From: 2-02-FULL-55-14 sp964534125
GTDB lineage: Bacteria > Bacteroidota > Ignavibacteria > UBA10030
Direction: 5' to 3'
Length of the DNA stretch: 64,000 bases
Assembly: GCA_964534125.1 (NCBI GenBank)
Contig: CAZHOJ010000003.1
Span: 248,001 to 312,000 of the forward strand
The first letter of the stretch is position 1. Each line of letters begins with the position of its first letter. Positions 33,877 through 41,936 of this stretch are shown piece by piece. The notes below the pieces were generated by a model. The model was not told the DNA's origin and did no database searches. It saw only the letters and a program-made list of their open reading frames with translations. The translations under genes and the position numbers were made by a program.

Positions 33877-35037
33877 ATGCTCTCAATGTTCATTCGTCAG
33901 CTCAGCCTCGGCCTGAGCATTTCGCTTGCCGGCATCTCATGCGGATTCCTCGCCGGCAATCTTCCATCCATGACGTCCCCCCTGGACGGAGTGAAAGATA
34001 TTTCGCTCCCGCCCGGTTTCTCCATCGAGGTCTACGTCGATGACATCGACGGGGCCCGTTCGATGACGCGAGGCCCGGGAGGTGTTCTGTTCGTTGGGAG
34101 CAGGAATACCGGGATCGTCTACGCCGTTAAAAGTACTGCGGGCGGATCAAAGGAGGTTCTCACGATCGCGAGCGGACTCAATTCGCCGAACGGAGTGGCG
34201 TTCAGGGACGGATCCCTGTACGTCGCCGAGATCTCAAGGGTCATCCGGTTCGACAATATCGAGTCTTCGCTGCACACTCCCCCGGAACCCGTTGTGGTGA
34301 ACGACAGCTTCCCCGCCGACCGCCATCACGGGTGGAAGTTCATCCGCTTCGGACCGGATGGAAAGCTCTACGTTCCGGTGGGCGCGCCCTGCAACACCTG
34401 CGAGCGGGACGATCCCCGGTATGCCTCCATCATGAGGATGAACCCGGATGGGACGGAGCTTGAACTGTTCGCATCGGGTGTCCGCAATACGGTCGGCTTC
34501 GACTGGGATCCCGCCGATGATGTGCTTTGGTTCACCGATAACGGGCGCGACAACCTTGGAGATGACATTCCGCCGGACGAGCTCAACGCGGCACCGCGAA
34601 AAGGGATGCACTTCGGCTTTCCGTACCTGTTCGGCAGGAACGTCCGGGATCCGGCGTATGCTCCCGTAGCAGATGTATTGCGATACACGCCGCCTGAAGC
34701 GGAATTCGGGGCACATGTCGCGGCGCTAGGGATGCGGTTCTACACCGGGACGATGTTCCCGGAACGTTACCGCAACGGCATCTTCGTCGCCGAGCATGGT
34801 TCCTGGAACCGGTCGGTACCCGACGGATACAGAGTGACCTTCATTCCCGTCACGAACGGAAAGGCCGGGAAACCGGAAGTGTTTGCGGAAGGTTGGCTGG
34901 ATGGCTCAACGGCCTGGGGACGTCCTGTGGATGTGGAGGTCCTGCCGGACGGATCGTTGCTGATATCGGACGATAAGGGTGATGCGATCTACCGGGTGAC
35001 ATATCGGGAGGAAGAAGCAGTACGCAGTAGGCAGTAG
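33877..35037 (+). CDS. Sorbosone/glucose-dehydrogenase-like beta-propeller protein
   Basis: 386 residues; start at 33877 with GGAG eight bases upstream (a GTG at 33868 is in frame). A hydrophobic leader ends near SCGFLAG. The rest is the PQQ-dependent sugar dehydrogenase propeller: LPPGFSIEVYVDD, RGPGGVLFVGSR, NSPNGVAFRDGSLYVAE, HHGWKFIRFGPDGKLYVPVGA, GVRNTVGFDWDPADDVLWFTDNGRDNLGDD and AWGRPVDVEVLPDGSLLISDD. These proteins oxidise sugars or sorbosone with PQQ, or act as hydrolases of unknown substrates. Its last codons, AVRSRQ-stop, lie in an intergenic repeat that also ends two other genes. Confidence 0.85.
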   Translation: MLSMFIRQLSLGLSISLAGISCGFLAGNLPSMTSPLDGVKDISLPPGFSIEVYVDDIDGARSMTRGPGGVLFVGSRNTGIVYAVKSTAGGSKEVLTIASGLNSPNGVAFRDGSLYVAEISRVIRFDNIESSLHTPPEPVVVNDSFPADRHHGWKFIRFGPDGKLYVPVGAPCNTCERDDPRYASIMRMNPDGTELELFASGVRNTVGFDWDPADDVLWFTDNGRDNLGDDIPPDELNAAPRKGMHFGFPYLFGRNVRDPAYAPVADVLRYTPPEAEFGAHVAALGMRFYTGTMFPERYRNGIFVAEHGSWNRSVPDGYRVTFIPVTNGKAGKPEVFAEGWLDGSTAWGRPVDVEVLPDGSLLISDDKGDAIYRVTYREEEAVRSRQ

Positions 35038-35145
35038 GCAGAGGTCAGAAATCGGAGGTCAGATACAGGAAGAGGGCGTTTGCAGGTTATTGCCTGACTA
35101 CTGAAATCTGTCTTCTGTCATACTCTCCTTGTTTCTCTGCTCAGC
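35017..35145. repeat. CAGTAGGCAG/CAGAGGTCAG intergenic repeat tract
   Basis: GCAGTACGCAGTAGGCAGTAG (the end of the previous gene) runs into GGCAGAGGTCAG, GGAGGTCAGATACAGG and then CTGACTACTG, a decayed series of about 10-bp units. Similar tracts end the genes at 18339 and 39434. Confidence 0.55.
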
Positions 35146-35184
35146 TATCAATAGGTTACACCATCTTTGAAGAGCAGGAAGGCC

Positions 35185-35376
35185 ATGGGAACGAAGAAAC
35201 GAACACCAGTCACGCCAGCATCACCACGAAAGCGATCGACGCGGTCCGGGGCAACGAAGTCAACTCCACCTGTTGCGCCTCCGGCGCCTCCAGCTGAAGA
35301 AGGAGAGATCCAGACGAAGGTCCTGGATACGCTTCTTTCCGTCGTCAAGCGTCTGCGGAAATCGCTCGGTTCCTGA
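35185..35376 (+). CDS. Small basic Pro/Ala-rich hypothetical protein
   Basis: 63 residues, start at 35185 with AGGAAGG just upstream. The N-terminal half is rich in Lys, Arg, Ser, Thr and Pro (KKRTPVTPASPRKRSTRS), then Pro/Ala (PPVAPPAPPAEEGE), then a helical end VLDTLLSVVKRLRKSL. No family recognised. The composition recalls small chromatin-like proteins but this is weak evidence. Confidence 0.45.
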   Translation: MGTKKRTPVTPASPRKRSTRSGATKSTPPVAPPAPPAEEGEIQTKVLDTLLSVVKRLRKSLGS

Positions 35377-35412
35377 ATCCGCCGTCGGCCGGATAGACAC
35401 TTTGGTCCCGGC

Positions 35413-35451
35413 GAAAATAAATGAGCAAGGCAGATGATCCGCCTTGCTCAT
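35413..35451 (-). terminator. Rho-independent terminator of the Lys/Glu/Met-rich gene
   Basis: On the minus strand the stem ATGAGCAAGGC (35451-35441) pairs with GCCTTGCTCAT (35431-35421) and is followed by TTATTTT. Confidence 0.7.
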
Positions 35452-35491
35452 TCACATGTGTGCCTCCCGAGGAGAGGCCGAACGAGGACCG

Positions 35492-35920
35492 CTACTGGTC
35501 CTTCTTCTTCTTCACTTCCTCTTTCTTCTTCTCGTCATCCTTCTTCATCTGCTCCTCCTTCATCTTCTTCTCTCCCATCTTCTCCATCTTCTCCGCTTTC
35601 TTGTCCATCATTTCACCCTTCTTCTCCATCTTCTCCCCCTTCTTCTCCATCATCTCGGCCTTCTTCTGCATTTCCTCCCCCTTCTTGACCATCTCTTCGT
35701 TCCCCTCTTCCTTCCCCTTCTTCTGAAGCATCTCGCCCTTCTTCTTCATCTCCTCTGCCTTATCCTGCACCGCCTCGCCCTTCGCTTCCATCTTCTCACC
35801 CTTCTTCTCCATCATCTGCTCCTTCTTCGCCTCTTTCTTCACATCCTTCTCCTGCGCTGATGCCGGCTGGAGGACCAGCATCGCGAACGCAACGACCAGG
35901 AATCCTGTGATGACTCTCAT
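35492..35920 (-). CDS. Exported Lys/Glu/Met-rich coiled-coil protein
   Basis: 142 residues. The start at 35920 (MRVITGFLVV) has AAGGAG eight bases upstream; a signal peptide is cleaved near PASAQ. The mature part is almost entirely Lys, Glu, Met and Gln, in repeats of 7 to 10 residues such as MEKKGEKMEAKGE, MVKKGEEMQKKAEMMEKKGE and MDKKAEKMEK, and is predicted to be a long charged helix. No family recognised. The matching plus-strand sequence is a TTCTTC-rich low-complexity stretch, so similarity searches will be noisy. Secretion to the periplasm is inferred. Confidence 0.75.
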   Translation of the reverse strand: MRVITGFLVVAFAMLVLQPASAQEKDVKKEAKKEQMMEKKGEKMEAKGEAVQDKAEEMKKKGEMLQKKGKEEGNEEMVKKGEEMQKKAEMMEKKGEKMEKKGEMMDKKAEKMEKMGEKKMKEEQMKKDDEKKKEEVKKKKDQ

Positions 35921-36012
35921 AGTCACTCTCCTTGTGGTGTGGAACAACATGGCAGCATGGCCACTGCAAACCCATGCGACGATACCACTTCTCTGCTTCA
36001 AATACCAGACAG

Positions 36013-36963
36013 CTATACGGTGGCCGCCCCGGCTTGTTTCAGATACCACTGCACCGTTCGTTCCAGCCCCGTTTCGATAGGAGTTGCGCGTACCCCGAAA
36101 GCCTGCCGGATCCGCCTGTCGTCCACAACAAAATCCTCAGTAAACTCATACATCATCTCGACCGTTTCCCGAGCAGGCGCAATGAACAGGCCGGCGAGGC
36201 GCATCATGAAAGGTGTAATGATACTCATTCTCGATTCGGCACCAAGGATGCGGGCAGCTTCTTCGATTATTTTTCCCTGTGTCCAGGGGGCAGCATGCGG
36301 CGCGATCCACACCTTTCCGGCTGCATCTGTATGGGTTCCAATGATTGCTGCCGCCGTTCCAACGTCCTCGATGTATGCTACCGAATGGAGCTTGTCCTTC
36401 GCCCCGCTTATCTGAGCTTTCTTCCCCTTCACCAGATTTCCGAAGACCATTTCTCCCATTGCTGACCCGAGGACTCCGGGACCATAGTAATCGCTCGAGC
36501 GAAGGGTGGTCGCCTCCACGTCTCCTCTGCGGTGAGCATCCAGGACCTCCTGTGCCATGCGGGCACGCAGCGCCCCCTTCTTCGACCGTGGCTCGACCGG
36601 AGAGTCCTCTGTCATCGGGCCCGATGAGTCATACATGTAGAGGTTCTCGACCGAGACATACCGAGCACCCGCCGCCTTTGCCGCGGCAAGTGCTCCGGCC
36701 TGCAGGGAGGGAAAGAATTCGTGCCATTGGTGATACTCAGGGTTCAGTGCCTGATACACCACCGACGCACCGCGCGCTGCGTCCTTCGCTGCGGACAGGT
36801 CTGTGACGTCGGCAGCGACGATCTCTGCATCAGCAGGCATCAGGGATGGCCGCTTGCCTGACCGGTTCACGGCACGGATGGGGATATTCTGCTCACGAAG
36901 GGAGCGTGCGATCCAGCATCCGACGGGACCCGTCCCGAAGATAACATGCAGATTGCTGGCCAT
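36013..36963 (-). CDS. NAD(P)-binding epimerase/dehydratase (extended SDR)
   Basis: 316 residues; start at 36963 (MASNLHV) with GAGGA six bases upstream. The Rossmann motif is FGTGPVGCWIARSL (TGxxGxx variant), then VTDLSAAKDAARGASVVYQALNP. The active-site Ser-Tyr-Lys is not intact in the usual place: YVSVENLYMYDSSGPMTEDSP suggests the Tyr of VENLYMYD serves instead. Downstream SSDYYGPGV and ISGAKDKLHSVAYIEDVGTAAAIIGTH fit NAD(P)-dependent oxidoreductases and nucleoside-sugar epimerases. Substrate unknown. It lies 92 bases upstream of the Lys/Glu/Met-rich gene on the same strand. Confidence 0.82.
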   Translation of the reverse strand: MASNLHVIFGTGPVGCWIARSLREQNIPIRAVNRSGKRPSLMPADAEIVAADVTDLSAAKDAARGASVVYQALNPEYHQWHEFFPSLQAGALAAAKAAGARYVSVENLYMYDSSGPMTEDSPVEPRSKKGALRARMAQEVLDAHRRGDVEATTLRSSDYYGPGVLGSAMGEMVFGNLVKGKKAQISGAKDKLHSVAYIEDVGTAAAIIGTHTDAAGKVWIAPHAAPWTQGKIIEEAARILGAESRMSIITPFMMRLAGLFIAPARETVEMMYEFTEDFVVDDRRIRQAFGVRATPIETGLERTVQWYLKQAGAATV

Positions 36964-37124
36964 ATGGTTCCTCAGAATGATCTGTACGAGCGACACGCGA
37001 GACGAACATTCTGCAAATATACGAAGCTGTCATGGTCCGAACCAGCGTGTTTCAGGTCACGATGGTGATCGGGAACATGCCGTCTGTTCTGACGCGTGCG
37101 TATCCTGCATGTGGACATTGAACC

Positions 37125-37517
37125 ATGCTTTACGAGTGCAGACATACTATCAACGATGAAGGCCCGTACAAGCTGCGATGGTTCCACAGCTCTTTCTTCG
37201 ATCTCGATGTGTGGCTGGCTCCGGACGGATCAATCCATAGCTTCCTGCTCTCCTACAACAAGCCCAGGGACGAGCACGCTATCGCCTGGAGCACGGGCTC
37301 GGGATTTCTGCATCATAAGGTCGATGACGGCGAAGGCCGGCCCGGGAAACACAAATCATCCCCACTATTGCTCGCCAACGGTGACGTGGACGTCCCGCAC
37401 CTTGCGGAGCGGTTCCGTCAGGAAAGCCGGGATATATCTCCGACCATCGCGGACTTCATCCTGCGGACGATCCTGACCCTGCCGAAACCCCCTCCCCGGC
37501 CTGAGATGAGGTTCTGA
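37125..37517 (+). CDS. Hypothetical protein
   Basis: 130 residues without signal peptide or membrane segment. The composition is normal for a globular alpha/beta protein: YKLRWFHSSFFDLDVWLAPDG, FLLSYNKPRDEHAIAW, DISPTIADFILRTILTL. No family recognised. It lies between the divergent epimerase gene and the GT-C gene on its own strand. The DNA 36964-37124 upstream has no feature I can name. Confidence 0.65.
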   Translation: MLYECRHTINDEGPYKLRWFHSSFFDLDVWLAPDGSIHSFLLSYNKPRDEHAIAWSTGSGFLHHKVDDGEGRPGKHKSSPLLLANGDVDVPHLAERFRQESRDISPTIADFILRTILTLPKPPPRPEMRF

Positions 37518-37593
37518 AGTTCCCGCTGGCGATTTGCATCATTGGACCGTACTATCGTAGAGTCCGTGACCACTACGACTACGGTGTCGACCG

Positions 37594-39198
37594 ATGCAGG
37601 CAACGTCCTTTCGTCGCAATCTGTTCGTCCTTCTTCTCGGCCTCCACGGCCTCTTCGCGCTGTTCTGGATCTCACGCCTGAGCACGGCGATCGATGATCA
37701 GCGGTACTACACCCTGTTCGACGACGCCATGGTCTCCATGCGGTATGCAAAGAACCTGGCCGATGGGAACGGACTTGTGTGGAACGCAGGAGGTGAGAAG
37801 GTCGAAGGATTCTCGAATCCCCTCTGGACCTTTGCGATGGCCGGCGCCCACCTGCTCGGGCTGCCGGCGCGGCATGTCAGCCTGGTGATCCAGCTGCTGT
37901 CGGTCGGCCTGATGACCGGCACGCTCGTGTTCGTGCGGAAGATCGTCCTCCTGTTCGACCGGGAGGAGTCATACACACCCCATATTGCCGTGGTCCTCAC
38001 GGCGTTCTATCTCCCGCTCCAATACTGGGGCATTCATGGCATGGAAGTGCATGCCCAGACCTTCCTGCTGGCTGTCGGCACGTATCTGATCCTCAAGGGA
38101 ACGTTCAGGGACAGTGATCGCCACTTTTTTCACATTGTGCTTTTCATTGTTCCGTGGGTCCGGCTCGACTTCGTCGTTCCGTTCCTCGCCCTCCTTGGCG
38201 GCGCATGGCTCATCGACCGCAGGTCGAACACCCGTTCAGTGCTCGTCGGCATCGCCGTTCTCTGCGGAAGCGTCGCGGTCCAGACGGGGGCGCGATGGCT
38301 GTACTATGGCGACATCGTTCCCAACACGTTCCATCTGAAACTGTCGGATATCCCCCTCCTCCTGCGGTTCTCTGAAGGAAGCGCTGCGGTCATCTCATTC
38401 CTCGCCGGCGTCGGCCCGCTGCTTGTCGCTCTTGCGCTTGCCTCCCCCTGGCTGAAGCGGGCCAGGCCGCTGCATCTTCTGCTGCTCATCCTGGCTGCAC
38501 AGCTGGCATATACGATCTACATCGGCGGTGACAGCTGGGAGAGGTTCGGGGGGAGCAATCGTTTCATATCGGTGCAGATGCCTCTCTTCTTCTGTCTGGT
38601 CGCTCTCGCCGGGGTCCATGTCTTCAGGCTGGTCCTTTCGTCTCGCAGTACCGGCATCGGGCTGGGGAGCGTCGCAACTGCCGTTCTCGTCGTTGTGACG
38701 GGCCTCTGGATGATGCACAGAGAGACGCTCTGGCAGGACGGCGATTACCTTATGCTGCGTACGCAGCCGTACCACATCGTCGAACACCGGAATCATGTGC
38801 GGAAGGCGGTGGCACTCGAGAAAGGGATCACGAAGGAGGCGAAGGTAGCTGTCGTGTGGGCAGGCATCGTGCCATACTTCATTGACAATGAGTGCATCGA
38901 TATTCTCGGTAAGAACGATCCCCGCATCGCCCGGCTGGCGGGGACTCCGCCGTCAGCAGCCTCACCCGGACCGTACGAGCCGGGACACGTCAAAGTCGAC
39001 TATGCGTATTCGATCGGTGAGCTCCGGCCGGATGTGATCGTCGAGCTATGGAACAGGAAGGAAGAAGCATTTGCGGCGATGGGAGAAGACTACATGCGGG
39101 GGACGATTGGCGGACAGGCGTTCTACTTCCGGAAGGGGTCGCCGGAGGTGCGGTGGGATAACGTGCACGATGTTGAGCCCATCGTGCCTGATGAATAG
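37594..39198 (+). CDS. GT-C-type membrane glycosyltransferase
   Basis: 534 residues with about nine to ten membrane segments. Near the N-terminus after the first helix is an acidic DDQRYYTLFDDAMVSMRYAKNLADGNGLVWN loop, which in GT-C enzymes (mannosyl-, arabinosyl- and PMT-type) carries the catalytic acids, followed by GEKVEGFSNPLWT, a stretch also seen in arabinofuranosyltransferase-like proteins. The last 130 residues form an outer domain (IVPYFIDNECIDILGKNDPRIAR) typical of these proteins. Sugar donor and acceptor are unknown. The gene stands alone, followed by repeats. Confidence 0.8.
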   Translation: MQATSFRRNLFVLLLGLHGLFALFWISRLSTAIDDQRYYTLFDDAMVSMRYAKNLADGNGLVWNAGGEKVEGFSNPLWTFAMAGAHLLGLPARHVSLVIQLLSVGLMTGTLVFVRKIVLLFDREESYTPHIAVVLTAFYLPLQYWGIHGMEVHAQTFLLAVGTYLILKGTFRDSDRHFFHIVLFIVPWVRLDFVVPFLALLGGAWLIDRRSNTRSVLVGIAVLCGSVAVQTGARWLYYGDIVPNTFHLKLSDIPLLLRFSEGSAAVISFLAGVGPLLVALALASPWLKRARPLHLLLLILAAQLAYTIYIGGDSWERFGGSNRFISVQMPLFFCLVALAGVHVFRLVLSSRSTGIGLGSVATAVLVVVTGLWMMHRETLWQDGDYLMLRTQPYHIVEHRNHVRKAVALEKGITKEAKVAVVWAGIVPYFIDNECIDILGKNDPRIARLAGTPPSAASPGPYEPGHVKVDYAYSIGELRPDVIVELWNRKEEAFAAMGEDYMRGTIGGQAFYFRKGSPEVRWDNVHDVEPIVPDE

Positions 39199-39220
39199 CA
39201 GGTGGATCCTAGGAATAGTC

Positions 39221-39436
39221 CCGGGTGACTTTCAACTGCCAAGCGATCAACTGCCAATGAACAGATGACTGCTAACCGTCAGTTGTCAAACAGAATGGTT
39301 TTGGATTACACAACCCTATTGGTAGTTCTCTTTTGGGCAGTTGGCAGTCAGTGACAATTGAGCATTGTCAATTGGCAGTTACCCGAAGGTCGACTTCATG
39401 CTGCTCCCGCTTCCTCCTGCCTGCTGATACTGCCTA
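39221..39436. repeat. Intergenic repeat tract (CAACTGCCAA / GGCAGTTGGCAGT / CAGTAGGCAG)
   Basis: The spacer between the GT-C and membrane-kinase-like genes has diverged direct and inverted copies of CAACTGCCAA and GGCAGTTGGCAG, ending with a CAGTAGGCAGTATCAGCAGG tract (minus strand) that contains the stop codon of the next gene. Confidence 0.55.
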
Positions 39437-39994
39437 CTGATCTTCTCCCTTTACCGGAACCGCAAAGCTTCCCACCCCGCCCCCCACGTCCGACACACGA
39501 TATTCATCCGACAGATTAAAGGCAGCCAGCGCTTCAGAGATCTGTTTGGCTGCCCCCTTTATCTCATGTACGGTCCTCGCCGCGACTGACGGGTCAGCAG
39601 TACCTCCGGAGAGGGCATCTGCCTTCATCATGATGATCTCGAGGGGATTGTTCACCTTGTCCTGCACACCCCTGATGACCTCGTGAAGCGTCTTCACCTG
39701 GATGTGTTTGGTCTCGAGCTCTGAATGTGCATGCAGCCTGCGGCTCTCGGATTCATGCAACCGGGACCGATATTCGATGACTTTGACGAGCGAAAAGGCC
39801 AGGAGCCAGAGAAACGGCACCGCAATGAAGGTCTCATAGACGCGGATGAAGCTTGCATCCCCTGTCTTGACCAGCCAGAAGAAACGGATGATGCAGAGGA
39901 AGAGGTAAGAATAAATGATATATCCGGAAAGCGTAGCAGGATAGCGAACGACGAATGCTTTCAGGCTTTTCCAGAGCTCGCGTAGGGACCTCAT
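39434..39994 (-). CDS. Membrane protein with kinase-like dimerisation domain but no ATPase domain
   Basis: 186 residues; start at 39994 with GGAG seven bases upstream. Two membrane segments (about 18-40 and 52-75) are followed by a coiled coil and a helical pair that resembles a histidine-kinase dimerisation domain: GVQDKVNNPLEIIMMKADAL aligns with the GIAHEINNPLAVI box. The His is replaced by Asp and no ATP-binding domain follows, so it cannot be a classical kinase. It may be a truncated or dominant-negative partner. The stop codon sits in an intergenic repeat, as in two other genes, so truncation by repeat insertion is possible. Confidence 0.7.
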   Translation of the reverse strand: MRSLRELWKSLKAFVVRYPATLSGYIIYSYLFLCIIRFFWLVKTGDASFIRVYETFIAVPFLWLLAFSLVKVIEYRSRLHESESRRLHAHSELETKHIQVKTLHEVIRGVQDKVNNPLEIIMMKADALSGGTADPSVAARTVHEIKGAAKQISEALAAFNLSDEYRVSDVGGGVGSFAVPVKGEDQ

Positions 39995-40182
39995 AGGTGT
40001 TCTCCGTGGATCGGAATGTGTCCGGCAATTCGATGAGCATTCCAATATATAGCACGCTTCGTTCCCCTGCGAGCGCCGGAACTGTTCCCGCATCATGTTG
40101 AATTCTCAGCAACGGGAATGCCAATATCGTATACTAGGGCGTCCCTTATCCATCTCGGCACCGGCCTACAACGGAGGATTCC

Positions 40183-41481
40183 ATGAAGGCTTCGTTCCTG
40201 CTCGTCCTCGCAGCCAGTTCGCTTTGCGTCGCCCAGCAACGATATGCTGATTCCCTCTTTGCAGTTCAACAGACCGACACGAACCTCGTCTATGCAACGG
40301 CTCCTCAGCTTCAATCGCCATACGCCGGCGAGAGTGCCACCCAGAGCACTAGCCTGAAAATGCATGTGTTCCAACCGGCGGGCGACACGGAGCAGGAGCG
40401 GCCGATGCTGCTTTGTTTTCATGGCGGTGCGTTCGTCAGCGGGAACAAAGAGCATGATGACATGCTGGCCTTCTGCAGGACCTTCGCGGCGAAGGGGTAC
40501 GTGACCGCGACCGTTCAATACCGGCTGGGCATGAACGCCACCAGCGCCGTCAGTGGTACTCGCTCTGTCTATCGGGCACTTCAGGACGGCCGGGCGGCCA
40601 TCCGATACGCAAAGGCCCATGCATCGACGTTCGGGATCGATACCTCGAGAGTCTTCATGCTCGGGAGCAGCGCCGGCGCTTTCATCGGCCTCCAGGCGAT
40701 CTATATGAACACGTCGGCGGAAAAGCCTGCCGCCGCAGGACATATTTCCCATATGCCTCCGACGCTCGACGACGGTCCCGACCTCGGCGGACTGGATGCG
40801 ATAGAGTCATCGTTGACCGGATTCGGCCAGCCGGCTGCCGTCATCTCCTTGTGGGGTGCCGTTCAGGATACCGTGCTTATTACCCCGACCGACGTAACGC
40901 CCGTACTTCTGGTGCATGGCACCGCCGACAACATCGTTCCGTTCGGCGTGGGCTCGCCGTTCAACCTCACATCGCTTCCCGCCACATACGGCAGCAGCCC
41001 CATCCATGAGCGTCTGATGAACCTCGGCTTTCCCCATGAGACATACTTCGTCCCAGGAGAGGGGCATGAATTCTACGGGGTCTCCAACGGCATGTGGAAT
41101 CCGGCACCGAATGCATACTGGGACACGGTGGTCACGCGAGTCACGGAGTTCCTGCTTCCAAAGGTCACTTCAGTGAAGGAGGCGTATTCCAATGACATTC
41201 CGGGAATGTTCGTGCTGGACCAGAACTTTCCGAATCCGTTCAATCCCTCGACCAGGATCTCCTTCCAACTTCCAATTGCTTCTCATGTTTCGCTCGCCGT
41301 GTATGATCTCCTCGGACGCGAGGTGGATGTGCTCCTTGACAGCAGGATGCCAGCGGGAGCCCACACGGCGGTCTGGAACGCAGCGCGCATGCCAACCGGC
41401 ATGTATCTCTGCAAACTGACAGCGACGGCGCTGGATGGATCAACAGCATCCGGGATCAGAAGAATGGTCCTCCTTCGCTAG
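40183..41481 (+). CDS. Secreted alpha/beta hydrolase with T9SS sorting domain
   Basis: 432 residues with a signal peptide (MKASFLLVLAASSLCVAQ). An alpha/beta-hydrolase of the carboxylesterase/BD-FAE type follows: oxyanion motif FHGGAFVSGNKEHDD, nucleophile elbow GSSAGAF, TADNIVPF (acid) and GEGHEFYG (His). The last 90 residues are a type IX sorting domain (VLDQNFPNPFNPSTRI, ending RRMVLLR). Likely a surface esterase or peptidase. It resembles the first 300 residues of the gene at 49858, suggesting paralogues. A strong terminator follows. Confidence 0.9.
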   Translation: MKASFLLVLAASSLCVAQQRYADSLFAVQQTDTNLVYATAPQLQSPYAGESATQSTSLKMHVFQPAGDTEQERPMLLCFHGGAFVSGNKEHDDMLAFCRTFAAKGYVTATVQYRLGMNATSAVSGTRSVYRALQDGRAAIRYAKAHASTFGIDTSRVFMLGSSAGAFIGLQAIYMNTSAEKPAAAGHISHMPPTLDDGPDLGGLDAIESSLTGFGQPAAVISLWGAVQDTVLITPTDVTPVLLVHGTADNIVPFGVGSPFNLTSLPATYGSSPIHERLMNLGFPHETYFVPGEGHEFYGVSNGMWNPAPNAYWDTVVTRVTEFLLPKVTSVKEAYSNDIPGMFVLDQNFPNPFNPSTRISFQLPIASHVSLAVYDLLGREVDVLLDSRMPAGAHTAVWNAARMPTGMYLCKLTATALDGSTASGIRRMVLLR

Positions 41482-41936
41482 GGATTTCTCGCACACATTC
41501 CCAACTCTGAGAATGCATGTTGATTTCCACACCCGGCTGACGTACGTTTGCTAGACCTATAGTGCTCCCCGGAGACCGGGGACACAGGAAATTCTGAAGG
41601 CCTCTGGGGAGCGCATCTGCGTTCACGGAGGCCTTCAATTTTTTGGACCACTTTTGCAGGAGACCATCTCAAGAATACATACCGCAGAGAACACAAAGAA
41701 CACATGATCGATCCTCCCTCAATTCTGCTTTCTCTGCGTTCTTTGTGGCAATTTCTTCTGCGCTGAGAAGGTTTGTATAGCAACACCCAGCAGGACACGG
41801 AGCAACATCCCAAACCACCTGAAGGATGCTTTGTGTCATATCTGATCTCTGCGTGCTCCTGGACTTCCTTCCGCTTCCGAAGCCGTCCTCTCCCCTCCTT
41901 TCCAGCTGCTGAATGCCATTCTGAAAGTCGCCATCC
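41482..41936. other. Gene-free interval with terminator and inverted repeat
   Basis: 455 bases between the esterase and the signalling block. It holds the terminator at 41596-41655 and an inverted repeat: ACCGCAGAGAACACAAAGAAC (from 41681) against TCTCTGCGTTCTTTGTGGC (41731-41749). This CGCAGAGAACACAAAG text is a recurring intergenic motif of such genomes. No open frame here looks coding. Confidence 0.6.
41596..41655 (+). terminator. Rho-independent terminator after the esterase gene
   Basis: GAAGGCCTC (41596-41604) pairs with GAGGCCTTC (41638-41646) followed by AATTTTTT; the loop is long. Confidence 0.75.
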
